Shown piece after piece: positions 7,015-13,642 of a stretch of 29,743 nt of DNA; positions within the stretch are counted from its first letter, which is position 1; each line of letters opens with the position of its first letter. A program made the translations under genes and the position numbers. A model generated the notes under the pieces. That model searched no databases. It saw nothing but the letters and a program-made list of their open reading frames with translations, and was not told the DNA's origin. The stretch spans positions 1 through 29,743 of the forward strand of contig DATAVK010000126.1 in NCBI GenBank assembly GCA_036267755.1, written 5' to 3'. This stretch comes from DATAVK01 sp036267755 (GTDB lineage Bacteria; Actinomycetota; Actinomycetes; JAFAQI01).

Positions 7015-7553
7015 GGGTCGAGGCCGAGGTCCAGCGTCGTGGTGAGGGATCCTTCCCAGGCGAGCAGCCATTCCTTGGTGCGCAGACCGCCGCCGAAGCC
7101 GCCCAACCCGTCGGCGGCGAGTACCCGATGACAGCCGACAACGATCGGCACCGGGTTGCTGCCCATGATGCCGCCGACCGCCCGCGCCGCGTCCGAGCTG
7201 CCGGCCTCGACCGCGAGCGCGCCGTAGGTCGTGGTGGCACCGAAGCCGACCGTGCGGTGCAGCGCGTCGAGCACCGCTAGCCGCAGCCCGCCGACGCCGG
7301 ACCAGTCGATGGTGAGCGTGAAGTCCCGACCAGTTCCGTCGAAGTACGCCGTGAGCTGTGCCTTGGCTTCGGCGAGGTGCTTCCCGGCGGCGTCCGACGC
7401 GTCGCTGTCATCGTCGGTGTCGTCCGCGCTGGCAACGGGAAGCGGGGTGCCCGGGAACGTCACCTGCGCCAGCCCGCGTGACGTGGCTGCGATCCCGATC
7501 ACGCCGATGGGTGTCTCGAGCTCCTCGACCTGCACCCGACCATCGTGCGTCAC
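7011..7553 (-). CDS. ogt: Methylated-DNA--protein-cysteine S-methyltransferase (Ogt type)
   Basis: A 180-residue suicide DNA repair protein that moves an alkyl group from O6-alkylguanine to its own cysteine. The N-terminal domain (ETPIGVIGIAATSRGLAQVTFPG) is followed by an acidic, low-complexity insert (ADDTDDDSDASDAAGKH). The catalytic domain has VGFGATTTYGALA, then ARAVGGIMGSNPVPIVVGCHRVLAADGLGGFGGGLRTKEWLLAWEG. The expected Asn hinge (SNP) and active Cys-His-Arg are present. The residue before the cysteine is Gly where the textbook motif is Pro-Cys-His-Arg. The GTG at 7551-7553 was chosen; a later GTG (VQVEELETPIG) is possible. It couples to the downstream DUF5522-like gene by a 4-bp overlap. 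The divergent nudix gene begins only 21 bp away, so the two promoters must overlap coding sequence. Confidence 0.88.
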   Translation of the reverse strand: MTHDGRVQVEELETPIGVIGIAATSRGLAQVTFPGTPLPVASADDTDDDSDASDAAGKHLAEAKAQLTAYFDGTGRDFTLTIDWSGVGGLRLAVLDALHRTVGFGATTTYGALAVEAGSSDAARAVGGIMGSNPVPIVVGCHRVLAADGLGGFGGGLRTKEWLLAWEGSLTTTLDLGLDP

Positions 7554-7562
7554 GCCGGCCGT

Positions 7563-7568
7563 TAGCGT
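7563..7568 (+). promoter_or_regulatory. -10 hexamer TAGCGT, leaderless start
   Basis: TAGCGT is followed by six bases and then the GTG at 7575. It matches the TAGCGT before the gene at 1208. The -35 region would lie in the start of the divergent ogt gene. Confidence 0.5.
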
Positions 7569-7574
7569 GTTTGC

Positions 7575-8066
7575 GTGGCTCACGATGCCCAACCCGGAAC
7601 CCGGTTCTGCGCCGGCTGCGGCGCGGCGTTGCCCGACGCGCAACCGCCAACGCCGCCACGATGCGCGGCGTGCGGCCGGACGGCGTACCGCGATCCGAAG
7701 GTGGCGGTCGGTGTCGTCGCACACGACGCGGAGGGTCGGCTCCTGTTGGTGCAGCGCGCCGTGAGCCCCGAGGCCGGCCGCTGGGCTTTGCCCGCGGGCT
7801 TCGTCGACGCCGGCGAGGATCCGCGTGACACGGCGCGCCGCGAGACCCGCGAGGAAACCGGCCTCGACGTGATCGTCGGGCGCGTCATCGACGTGTACGC
7901 CGGGGAACCCGGGAGCGGAGTGACGTTCTTCCTGTCGTTCGAGGCCGAGATCGTCGGTGGCGAGTTGAGGGGTGGCGACGACGCCAGCGATGCGGGGTTC
8001 TTCTCGGCCGACGACCTGCCCGACATCGCGTTTGCCAGCACCCGCGACGCGGTGTCGCGGCTCTGA
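7575..8066 (+). CDS. Nudix hydrolase with N-terminal zinc ribbon
   Basis: A 163-residue hydrolase of nucleoside-diphosphate-linked compounds. Residues 1-40 hold a zinc ribbon with two Cys pairs (RFCAGCGAALP and PRCAACGRTAYRDPK), the layout of NudC/NADH pyrophosphatase-like and related Nudix proteins. The Nudix box is complete: GFVDAGEDPRDTARRETREE followed by TGLDV, with the Glu residues for metal binding present. The sequence RAVSPEAGRWALPAGFVDAGE is typical of the family that acts on ADP-ribose, NADH or similar substrates. The NudC-specific SQPWPFPxS motif is absent, so the substrate is open. The GTG start is supported by a TAGCGT hexamer 6 nt upstream. It is divergent from ogt, so a shared housecleaning or repair context is possible. 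A palindrome array follows the stop. Confidence 0.88.
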   Translation: MAHDAQPGTRFCAGCGAALPDAQPPTPPRCAACGRTAYRDPKVAVGVVAHDAEGRLLLVQRAVSPEAGRWALPAGFVDAGEDPRDTARRETREETGLDVIVGRVIDVYAGEPGSGVTFFLSFEAEIVGGELRGGDDASDAGFFSADDLPDIAFASTRDAVSRL

Positions 8067-8071
8067 CCCCG

Positions 8072-8173
8072 CGCGATCACGACGCTTAGTCCGCCGCTGG
8101 TCGCGATCATGACGTTACTCACGCACTAACGTCATGATCGCGGCCGAAATGCGTGACTAACGTCATGATCGCG
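8072..8173. repeat. Nested palindrome array between convergent genes
   Basis: Four copies of a 16-bp unit lie between the nudix and xdhC stops, arranged as two forward and two reverse. A degenerate forward copy is at 8072-8090. A forward copy CGCGATCATGACGTTA lies at 8102-8117. Exact reverse complements TAACGTCATGATCGCG lie at 8127-8142 and 8158-8173. The middle pair forms a perfect 16-bp stem with a 9-nt loop. The loop flank CTCACGCA reappears inverted as TGCGTGAC before the last copy. It probably acts as a bidirectional terminator or a REP-like element. The rest of the gap (8174-8202) shows nothing further. Confidence 0.9.
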
Positions 8174-8202
8174 ATGAGCCCGCTGGCTTGCACGGGCCGC
8201 CG

Positions 8203-9333
8203 TCACGAACCGGCCGTTGCCGCGGCCTCCGCCGCGGTGTCGCGATGGATCGCGCCTTCGATGTCGGAGAGCCGCCGACCGGTTCCGCCCCATCGGCGCA
8301 GCACGATTTCCGCCGCGATGGACACGGCCGTCTCCTCGGGTGTGCGGGCGCCGATGTCGAGACCGACGGGGGAGTGCAAACGCGCCAGGGCAGCTTCACT
8401 GACGCCGCGTTCCCGCAGGCGTGCCAGCCGGTCCTCATGGGTCCGCCGGCTTCCCATCGCGCCGATGTAGGACGCGGGAGATCGCAAGGCGACTTCCAAA
8501 AGCGGTACGTCGAACTTCGGATCATGAGTGAGCACGCACATCACAGTCCGCTCGTCGATCGCCGTACGCGCCAGGTAGTCGTGTGGCCACTCGCAGACCA
8601 CCTCGTGCGCCTCCGGGAATCGGGCCGGGTTCGCGAACACCGGCCTCGCATCGCACACCGTCACGTGGTAGCCCAGGAACACGCCAAGCCGCGCGACCGC
8701 GGCCGCGAAGTCGATCGCGCCGAAGACCAGCATCCGTGCCGGCGGAGTGAACGACTGTGTGATCACCGTGACGTCGTCGAGCCGCCGCTCGCCGTTCGCG
8801 CCGTAGTGGCGGACACCGTCGCGTCCCGCCGCCAGCAGGCCGCGGGTGTCGTCGGTCACCGCCGCGTCCAGCCCCACGGCGCCGAGACTCCCGGTGGTGC
8901 CGACCGGACTCACGACCAGCCGAGCCCCGAGCGGCGCCGGCCCGCCGATCACCGTCGCCACGGCGATGGGCTCGTGCGCGTCGAGCGCGTCCAGGACCTC
9001 GCGCACCTGGTCGAGTTCGTCGCCTGCGACGCGGTGGACCAGCACGTCGAGAACCCCGCCACAGGTCAGTCCGACCGCGAATGCGTCGTCGTCGCTGATC
9101 CCGTAGGTCTCGACCACCGCGATTCCGGTCTCGAGCACCTCCTCCGCGGCGGTGTAGACCGCACCCTCGACGCATCCGCCGGACAGGCTGCCGAGAGCGG
9201 CGCCGTCGGTGTCGACGACCATCGCTGTCCCCGGCGGACGCGGTGAGCTCCCGCTGACCCCGACGATGGTGGCCATCGCAAACGGTTGGCCGGCGGCGAG
9301 CAGGGGCCGCAGTCCGGCAGCGATGTCACGCAC
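8203..9333 (-). CDS. XdhC/CoxI family molybdoenzyme maturation protein
   Basis: A 376-residue protein of the XdhC/CoxI family, which binds molybdenum cofactor and helps sulfurate and insert it into xanthine dehydrogenase or CO dehydrogenase-type enzymes. The N-terminal XdhC domain shows ATIVGVSGSSPRPPGTAMVVDTDG and GSLSGGCVEGAVY, then GLTCGGVLDVLV. The C-terminal Rossmann domain shows MLVFGAIDFAAAVARLGVFLGYHVTVCDARPVFA, VMCVLTHDPKFDVPLLEVAL, and SPASYIGAMGSRRTHEDRLARL. LHSPVGLDIGARTPEETAVSI is diagnostic. The usual GAG or GAGP nucleotide loop here reads FGAID. I chose the GTG at 9331-9333, which has GGAGGGG 7 nt upstream. A TTG ten codons earlier lies almost on the inferred -10. It is divergent from moaA, so both serve molybdenum cofactor. 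The target dehydrogenase is not in the window. Confidence 0.9.
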   Translation of the reverse strand: MRDIAAGLRPLLAAGQPFAMATIVGVSGSSPRPPGTAMVVDTDGAALGSLSGGCVEGAVYTAAEEVLETGIAVVETYGISDDDAFAVGLTCGGVLDVLVHRVAGDELDQVREVLDALDAHEPIAVATVIGGPAPLGARLVVSPVGTTGSLGAVGLDAAVTDDTRGLLAAGRDGVRHYGANGERRLDDVTVITQSFTPPARMLVFGAIDFAAAVARLGVFLGYHVTVCDARPVFANPARFPEAHEVVCEWPHDYLARTAIDERTVMCVLTHDPKFDVPLLEVALRSPASYIGAMGSRRTHEDRLARLRERGVSEAALARLHSPVGLDIGARTPEETAVSIAAEIVLRRWGGTGRRLSDIEGAIHRDTAAEAAATAGS

Positions 9334-9362
9334 GGGCCGCCCCTCCAAAAGGTGTTCACGCA

Positions 9363-9368
9363 AGTATC
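9363..9368 (-). promoter_or_regulatory. -10 hexamer GATACT for the xdhC-like gene
   Basis: On the minus strand GATACT lies about 30 bp before the GTG at 9333. This leaves a short leader of about 22 nt carrying GGAGGGG. It argues against the TTG start at 9363. Confidence 0.4.
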
Positions 9369-9394
9369 ACCCCGCGACGCCGGCTGCCGCGACA

Positions 9395-9400
9395 TACGCT
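9395..9400 (+). promoter_or_regulatory. -10 hexamer TACGCT, leaderless start of moaA
   Basis: TACGCT is followed by six bases and then the GTG at 9407. No Shine-Dalgarno sequence is present. Confidence 0.5.
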
Positions 9401-9406
9401 CGGTGG

Positions 9407-10432
9407 GTGGCAGGCGCGGGTTCGTCCCCAATCGACCGGCTCGGCCGCCCGCTGCGTGACCTGCGGGTATCCGTGACCGACCGGTGCAACTTCCGCTGCA
9501 CCTACTGCATGCCGCGTGACGCATTCGGCCCGGATCACGGGTTCCTGCCCCGCGAGCAGATCCTCAGCTACGAGGAGATCGCCAGGCTGGTCCGGGTGTT
9601 CGCCGAGCTCGGCGTGAGCAAGGTGCGGCTGACCGGCGGCGAGCCACTGCTACGTCGTGACCTCGAGACGCTGGTCTCGAGCATCGCCGCCATCCCCGGG
9701 ATTGACGACATCGCGCTGACGACGAACGGCTCGCTGCTGGCCGGCCGGGCCAAGGCGCTTCGCGACGCCGGGCTGGGGCGGGTCACGGTGAGCCTCGACA
9801 GCGTCGACCCGATCGTCTTCGCCGCGATGGGTGACACCAAGATCCCGCTAGCCCAGGTGCTCGACGGGATCGCCGCGGCCACCGCGGCCGGACTCGCGCC
9901 GGTGAAACTCAACGCCGTGATCCAGCGCGGCGTCAACGACGCCGGTCTGCTTGACCTGGTCGGCTACGCCCGCGAGCACGGCCACATCCTGCGACTGATC
10001 GAGTTCATGGATGTCGGCACGTCGAACGACTGGCGCCGCGACGAGGTTGTGCCAGCAGCGGAGATCATCGATCTCATCGCGGCCGTCCACCCGCTCGAAC
10101 CCGCCGTCCCCGACCGGTACGGCGAGGTCGCCCGGCGGTGGACGTACGCCGATGGCGCCGGCGAGCTCGGTGTCATCACGTCGGTCACGCAGCCGTTCTG
10201 CACCGACTGCACCCGGGCCCGGATCACCGCGACCGGCGAGCTGTTCACCTGCCTGTTTGCAAGCCGGGGTCAGGACCTCCGGACAGTGCTCCGATCTGGG
10301 GCCTCGGACGCCGAGCTGCGGGATGCCATCACGGCCGTCTGGGCCCGTCGTACCGATCGGTACTCCGAGCTGCGGGAGCTCATGACCGACGCAGCGCCGG
10401 CACGCGCCGAGATGAGCTATCTCGGCGGTTGA
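9407..10432 (+). CDS. moaA: GTP 3',8-cyclase MoaA
   Basis: A 341-residue radical SAM enzyme that carries out the first step of molybdenum cofactor synthesis, rearranging GTP for conversion by MoaC to cyclic pyranopterin monophosphate. Residues 11-37 read LGRPLRDLRVSVTDRCNFRC, followed by TYCMP, the CxxxCxxC motif of the N-terminal 4Fe-4S cluster. The SAM-binding GGEPLL (VRLTGGEPLLRRDL) follows. The second cluster motif, FCTDCTRARITATGELFTCLF, is in the C-terminal third and binds GTP. The protein ends in EMSYLGG, with the conserved Gly-Gly tail. The GTG at 9407 was chosen from the alignment of LGRPLRDLRVSVTDRCN to the family and from the TACGCT hexamer 6 nt upstream. It is divergent from the XdhC-like gene, which uses the cofactor pathway's product. 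Length is typical of the family. Confidence 0.96.
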   Translation: MAGAGSSPIDRLGRPLRDLRVSVTDRCNFRCTYCMPRDAFGPDHGFLPREQILSYEEIARLVRVFAELGVSKVRLTGGEPLLRRDLETLVSSIAAIPGIDDIALTTNGSLLAGRAKALRDAGLGRVTVSLDSVDPIVFAAMGDTKIPLAQVLDGIAAATAAGLAPVKLNAVIQRGVNDAGLLDLVGYAREHGHILRLIEFMDVGTSNDWRRDEVVPAAEIIDLIAAVHPLEPAVPDRYGEVARRWTYADGAGELGVITSVTQPFCTDCTRARITATGELFTCLFASRGQDLRTVLRSGASDAELRDAITAVWARRTDRYSELRELMTDAAPARAEMSYLGG

Positions 10433-10476
10433 TTGACCGGGTTCGGCCATTCCCTTGCCCGAGGGGTTAGAAAGGG

Positions 10477-11016
10477 GTGGTGACACAGCGTGACCGAGTG
10501 GTTCACGGATCGCTCGCTGCGCTCGCGGTGCTGTTGCTGGTCGCGGGCTGCGGCGGATCATCCTCGGCCGGCAGCGCCGGGCCGTCGCCGTCGTCCGTAG
10601 CGTCCGCGCCACCGTCCTCCGCCTCCGGTCCCAGTCCAGCGTCGGCCGGAGCGGCGAACCAGATCAGGCAGGCCTGGGTCACGTTCTTCAAGGGGAGTAC
10701 GCCGGCCGCGGCGAAGATTCTGTTGCTGCAGCACGGGTCCGAGGTCGCCGCGGTCATTAACGCCCAGGCGGGTAACCCGCTCGCCACCGGGACGGCAGCG
10801 AAGGTCTCGTCCGTCACGATCAAGTCGCCGACCCGTGCCGTCGTCAACTACGGGATCACCATCGACGGCAAGCCGGCGCTGAGTCACCAGCACGGTACGG
10901 CGGTGAAGGTCGGTGGTCACTGGTTGGTGAGCCTCGACAGCTTCTGCGGGCTGCTCTCCCTCGAGGGGACGCACCCGGCGGCCTGCCCAAGCGCGGGATC
11001 CAGCAGCTCTCCATGA
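10477..11016 (+). CDS. Lipoprotein, possible MTB12-like domain
   Basis: A 179-residue predicted lipoprotein. The signal peptide (VHGSLAALAVLLLVAGCGG) ends in the lipobox LVAGC, so the cysteine near residue 25 would carry the lipid and anchor the protein outside the membrane. A Ser/Pro/Ala-rich linker (about residues 26-60) leads to a compact domain: AWVTFFKGSTPAAAKILLLQHGS, KVSSVTIKSPTRAVVNYGI, then GTAVKVGGHWLVSLDSFCGLL. This layout recalls the NTF2-like fold of low-molecular-weight antigen MTB12, but that is an impression. AAAGGGG serves as ribosome binding site directly before two alternative GTG codons (10477 and 10480). Its stop overlaps the start of the DHA2 exporter as ATGA, so the two are co-translated and may act together at the membrane. 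Confidence 0.82.
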   Translation: MVTQRDRVVHGSLAALAVLLLVAGCGGSSSAGSAGPSPSSVASAPPSSASGPSPASAGAANQIRQAWVTFFKGSTPAAAKILLLQHGSEVAAVINAQAGNPLATGTAAKVSSVTIKSPTRAVVNYGITIDGKPALSHQHGTAVKVGGHWLVSLDSFCGLLSLEGTHPAACPSAGSSSSP

Positions 11017-12617
11017 CCCCCCTCGGCCGCGACCAGCGTCGGGCACTGATCGTCGTCTGCGCCATCCTCGCCCTCACCGTCCTCGACACCACGGTGGTCA
11101 GCGTCGCGCTCGGCAGCATCCAGACCCGCGAGCACGCCGGCGTCACGTCGTTGCAGTGGATCGTCGACGCCTACGCGCTCACGTTCGCGAGCCTGATGCT
11201 CACCGGCGGCACGATGGGCGACCGCTTCGGTCGCAAGCGCCTCATGCTGATCGGTATCGCGGTGTTCTCGGCGGGATCCGTGATGGGCGCGCTGGCGCCG
11301 TCAGTCGGTGTCCTGATCGCGGCCCGCGCCGTGATGGGCGTGGGGGCCGCCGCCGCCGAGCCGGGAACGCTATCGGTGATCCGCCACCTGTTCCCCGATC
11401 GCCGCGAGCGCGCGCGTGCGCTCGGGCTGTGGGCAGGTGTCTCGTGCCTCGGGCTCGCGCTCGGCCCGATCGTCGGCGGCATCCTCGTCGGCTTGTGGGA
11501 CTGGCGCGGCGTGTTCTGGTTCAACGTGGCGGCCGGCATCGTCCTGCTGGCCTTCGCGTGGCGACGCATCCCGGAGAGCGCCGACCCCGAGGTCTCCGCC
11601 ATCGACGTACCCGGTCAGATCCTCGCGGTGCTCACGCTCGCCGCCGTCATCGTCGCGGTCATCCAGGGCGAGACCAGTGGCTACACCGACCCGGTCATCC
11701 TGGGCCTGTTCGCAGTCGCGTCGATCGCCGGCGGGACGTTCGTTCGAGTCGAGCGGGCCGCTGCCCGGCCCATGCTGGACCTGCACTACTTCCGGCTGGC
11801 TCGCTTCGACGCCGCCCTGACCGTGGCGTTCGCGGTGTACTTCGGCACGTTCTCGATCTTCTTCTTCACCGCGCTGTACCTGCAGGAAGTGGTCGGCTAC
11901 ACGGGTTACCGCACGGCCGTGCTGTTCCTGCCGATGGCGGCGTCGATGGTGTTCGGCGCGTGGCTCGCCGGCCGCTTGGTCTCGCGCCGTGGCGGCCGAT
12001 GGACGATGACCGGCGGCTGCCTCATTGCGGCCGCCGGCATTCTCGCCAGCGAGCCGCTGATCGTCGTCCACCCGTCGTTCGGTCCGCTGGCGGTCACGCT
12101 TGCCGTAGCCGGGCTCGGCATCGGCGCGGCGATCGTTCCCGTTACCGCGACCGTCCTCGAGCTGGTCCCTGCCGAGCACTCCGGCATGGCGGCGTCCACG
12201 ACCAACACCGCCCGGCAGCTCGGCGTCGTCTTCGGCGTTGCGGTCCTCGGCGCGCTGGTCAACGCGCACCTGACGACCGACTTGTCCGCCCGGCTAGAAC
12301 GGCTGGGAATCCCGGCCACGTTCCAGTCGATTGTCATCAATGCGGTCGAGCGCGGCACTGTGCCGAGCGGAGGCAACGCTCCGGGCAGCGCACAGTCCTA
12401 CGGCACGATCGTCAACCGCGTGATCAGTGCGGCGTACGGCGCGTTCCGAAGCGGCCTGACCACCGCGCTGATCACGTCAGCCGTGCTGATCGCGCTCGCC
12501 GGTGCATTCGCCGCGTACGCGGCCCGGCGTACCGGCTCAGGTCTGGACGCCAGCGACGAGGTGGGGCGGGAAACCGCCACGGCTGATCGGTCCCCAGCGC
12601 TCGATCGTGAGGCGTAG
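11013..12617 (+). CDS. DHA2-family MFS drug exporter
   Basis: A 534-residue transporter of the major facilitator superfamily, DHA2 (14 transmembrane helix) type, which exports drugs or metabolites by proton antiport. Helix 1 carries the usual LTVLDTTVVSVALGSIQ (motif D1). Motif A is GDRFGRKRLMLIG between helices 2 and 3. Motif C-like GLALGPIVGGIL is in helix 5. About fourteen hydrophobic segments can be counted to residue 515, then a polar tail. It overlaps the lipoprotein gene by 4 bp. The last 81 bp, coding for the polar tail after helix 14, run antisense into the 3' end of the convergent PPOX-family gene. The polar tail may be dispensable. Substrate is unknown. Confidence 0.9.
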   Translation: MTPLGRDQRRALIVVCAILALTVLDTTVVSVALGSIQTREHAGVTSLQWIVDAYALTFASLMLTGGTMGDRFGRKRLMLIGIAVFSAGSVMGALAPSVGVLIAARAVMGVGAAAAEPGTLSVIRHLFPDRRERARALGLWAGVSCLGLALGPIVGGILVGLWDWRGVFWFNVAAGIVLLAFAWRRIPESADPEVSAIDVPGQILAVLTLAAVIVAVIQGETSGYTDPVILGLFAVASIAGGTFVRVERAAARPMLDLHYFRLARFDAALTVAFAVYFGTFSIFFFTALYLQEVVGYTGYRTAVLFLPMAASMVFGAWLAGRLVSRRGGRWTMTGGCLIAAAGILASEPLIVVHPSFGPLAVTLAVAGLGIGAAIVPVTATVLELVPAEHSGMAASTTNTARQLGVVFGVAVLGALVNAHLTTDLSARLERLGIPATFQSIVINAVERGTVPSGGNAPGSAQSYGTIVNRVISAAYGAFRSGLTTALITSAVLIALAGAFAAYAARRTGSGLDASDEVGRETATADRSPALDREA

Positions 12618-13010
12618 CAACACTTTCCCCTGCCGCTCCATCGCCGCTCGGTACTCATCCCAGTCCGGATGCTCGCCGCTGATGCTGCGGTAGTACTCGA
12701 CCAGCGCCTCGACTGCCGCCGGCTGGTCGAGCACCTCGAAGCTGCCGTCGACCTGCACCCATTCGCCGTCGAAGTCCTCGGACAGCACGCAGACCGAGCC
12801 CTCGGAGCGGCGGCGTGCGTTACGGGTCTTGGCGCGCTCCGGGTACGTCGACACCACCACGCGTCCGTCGGAGTCGACGCCCATGGCGACCGGCGAGAGC
12901 TGGGGTCGGCCGTCTCGTCGGGTCGTGACGAGGATGCCGCGATGACGCGGTCGGATGAACTCCAGCAGGTCGTGACGGCCCACCTGCCGGTCCTGCGCCA
13001 CAGTCGCCAC
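12537..13010 (-). CDS. PPOX-class (F420/FMN split-barrel) oxidoreductase family protein
   Basis: A 157-residue protein of the pyridoxamine 5'-phosphate oxidase-like split barrel group, many actinobacterial members of which use coenzyme F420. Visible family features are LLEFIRPRHRGILVTTRRDGRPQLSPVAMGVDSDGRVVVST, then ERAKTRNARRRSEGSVCVLS, GEWVQVDGSFEVLDQPAAVEALVEYYRS, and WGP near the C-terminus. The phosphate-binding basic patch (KTRNARR) is present. Start GTG 13010 is supported by a TACGCT hexamer 7 nt upstream. Its 3' 81 bp overlap the convergent exporter gene. F420 versus FMN use cannot be decided by eye. Confidence 0.85.
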   Translation of the reverse strand: MATVAQDRQVGRHDLLEFIRPRHRGILVTTRRDGRPQLSPVAMGVDSDGRVVVSTYPERAKTRNARRRSEGSVCVLSEDFDGEWVQVDGSFEVLDQPAAVEALVEYYRSISGEHPDWDEYRAAMERQGKVLLRLTIERWGPISRGGFPPHLVAGVQT

Positions 13011-13017
13011 GAGTGCG

Positions 13018-13023
13018 AGCGTA
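13018..13023 (-). promoter_or_regulatory. -10 hexamer TACGCT, leaderless start
   Basis: On the minus strand TACGCT is followed by seven bases and then the GTG at 13010. It is the same hexamer as before moaA and the TetR gene. Confidence 0.5.
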
Positions 13024-13053
13024 CGCAGTGGTGCCGGGGTCGATGATGGGGCT

Positions 13054-13422
13054 GTGGCGACGACTGCGACCACGGCGACGACCCTCACGATCGTCGTCGG
13101 TTACGCCGCGGTCGCCGGGTTGGCCAGGCCGTTCACGGTGGCCGCCGACGTTGCCGCCGCCATTGCCGGTGTCACGGTGCTCGTCGTCGCCGCGCTCACG
13201 CGGTCCACCGGGCCAGCCCGCCCGCGACCCGCCGGCGCGCGGTGGTGGGCGCTGCTGGCGGGGCTCGTGGTGGTCGTCGAACTGGTGGAGCTGTTCGCTG
13301 GCGACCGGGGCAGTCATCCCACCCTCAGCTCGCTCGCCGCTCCGGTGCTCGCTGCCTGGCTCGGTCGCAGCGTCGCCTATGCGCTGTGGCTGCTGTTCGG
13401 TGTCGCGCTGGCGCGCCGATGA
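13054..13422 (+). CDS. Small integral membrane protein
   Basis: A 122-residue membrane protein of unknown function with about four hydrophobic segments: TLTIVVGYAAVAGLA, VAAAIAGVTVLVVAAL, WWALLAGLVVVVELVELF and VAYALWLLFGVALA. A basic, proline-rich loop (TRSTGPARPRPAGAR) separates segments two and three. The GTG at 13054 has a weak GATGAT hexamer six bases upstream (13042-13047), compatible with a leaderless start. The divergent PPOX gene begins 43 bp away. The stop lies in the first copy of a 23-bp tandem duplication that separates it from a second small membrane gene, originally joined by an ATGA overlap. The two probably form one functional pair. Confidence 0.72.
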   Translation: MATTATTATTLTIVVGYAAVAGLARPFTVAADVAAAIAGVTVLVVAALTRSTGPARPRPAGARWWALLAGLVVVVELVELFAGDRGSHPTLSSLAAPVLAAWLGRSVAYALWLLFGVALARR

Positions 13423-13450
13423 GCACCGCGCTGGCGCGCCGATGAGCACC
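13405..13450 (+). repeat. Perfect 23-bp tandem duplication at a gene junction
   Basis: The 23-bp unit at 13405-13427 is repeated exactly at 13428-13450. Each copy contains CGATGAGCACC, so both the stop/start overlap ATGA and the following codons are duplicated. The first ATG (13419) opens an 8-codon ORF, MSTALARR, whose TGA overlaps the second ATG (13442), the start of the next gene. Confidence 0.95.
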
Positions 13451-13642
13451 GCCCGGCTGGCCGAGCTCGGCTACGCGTTGCTCGGCCTCGCCGCCCTGGC
13501 GTTGAGCCTGTGGCACCTGCGTCGGCCGGACCGAATCGGGTCGGCCCTGGATGCGCTGCGAGTCCTGCAGCGGCGCCGGGTCGGTCGCTGGCTGGTCCTA
13601 CTCGGCTGGTGGTGGCTCGGCTGGCACCTGTTCGCCCGCTGA
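13442..13642 (+). CDS. Small membrane protein, DUF6186-like
   Basis: A 66-residue protein with two membrane helices: LGYALLGLAALALSLWHL at residues 8-25 and WLVLLGWWWLGWHLF near the C-terminus, ending in FAR. The tryptophan-rich last helix with GWHLFAR resembles DUF6186 proteins of actinobacteria (recalled, not searched). Function is unknown. The ATG at 13442 overlaps the TGA of the MSTALARR mini-ORF as ATGA, so expression probably depends on ribosomes passing from the upstream membrane gene. Its 3' 45 bp run antisense into the end of the convergent TetR gene. Confidence 0.75.
   Translation: MSTARLAELGYALLGLAALALSLWHLRRPDRIGSALDALRVLQRRRVGRWLVLLGWWWLGWHLFAR

Noticed and set aside
8072..8173. 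Repeat units as a CRISPR array
   Set aside because: The units alternate orientation and the spacers are 9-15 bp and irregular, with no cas genes nearby. It is a palindrome cluster.
9334..9363. TTG start at 9363 for the XdhC-like protein
   Set aside because: It coincides with the inferred -10 GATACT and has no ribosome binding site, while the GTG at 9333 has GGAGGGG at good spacing.
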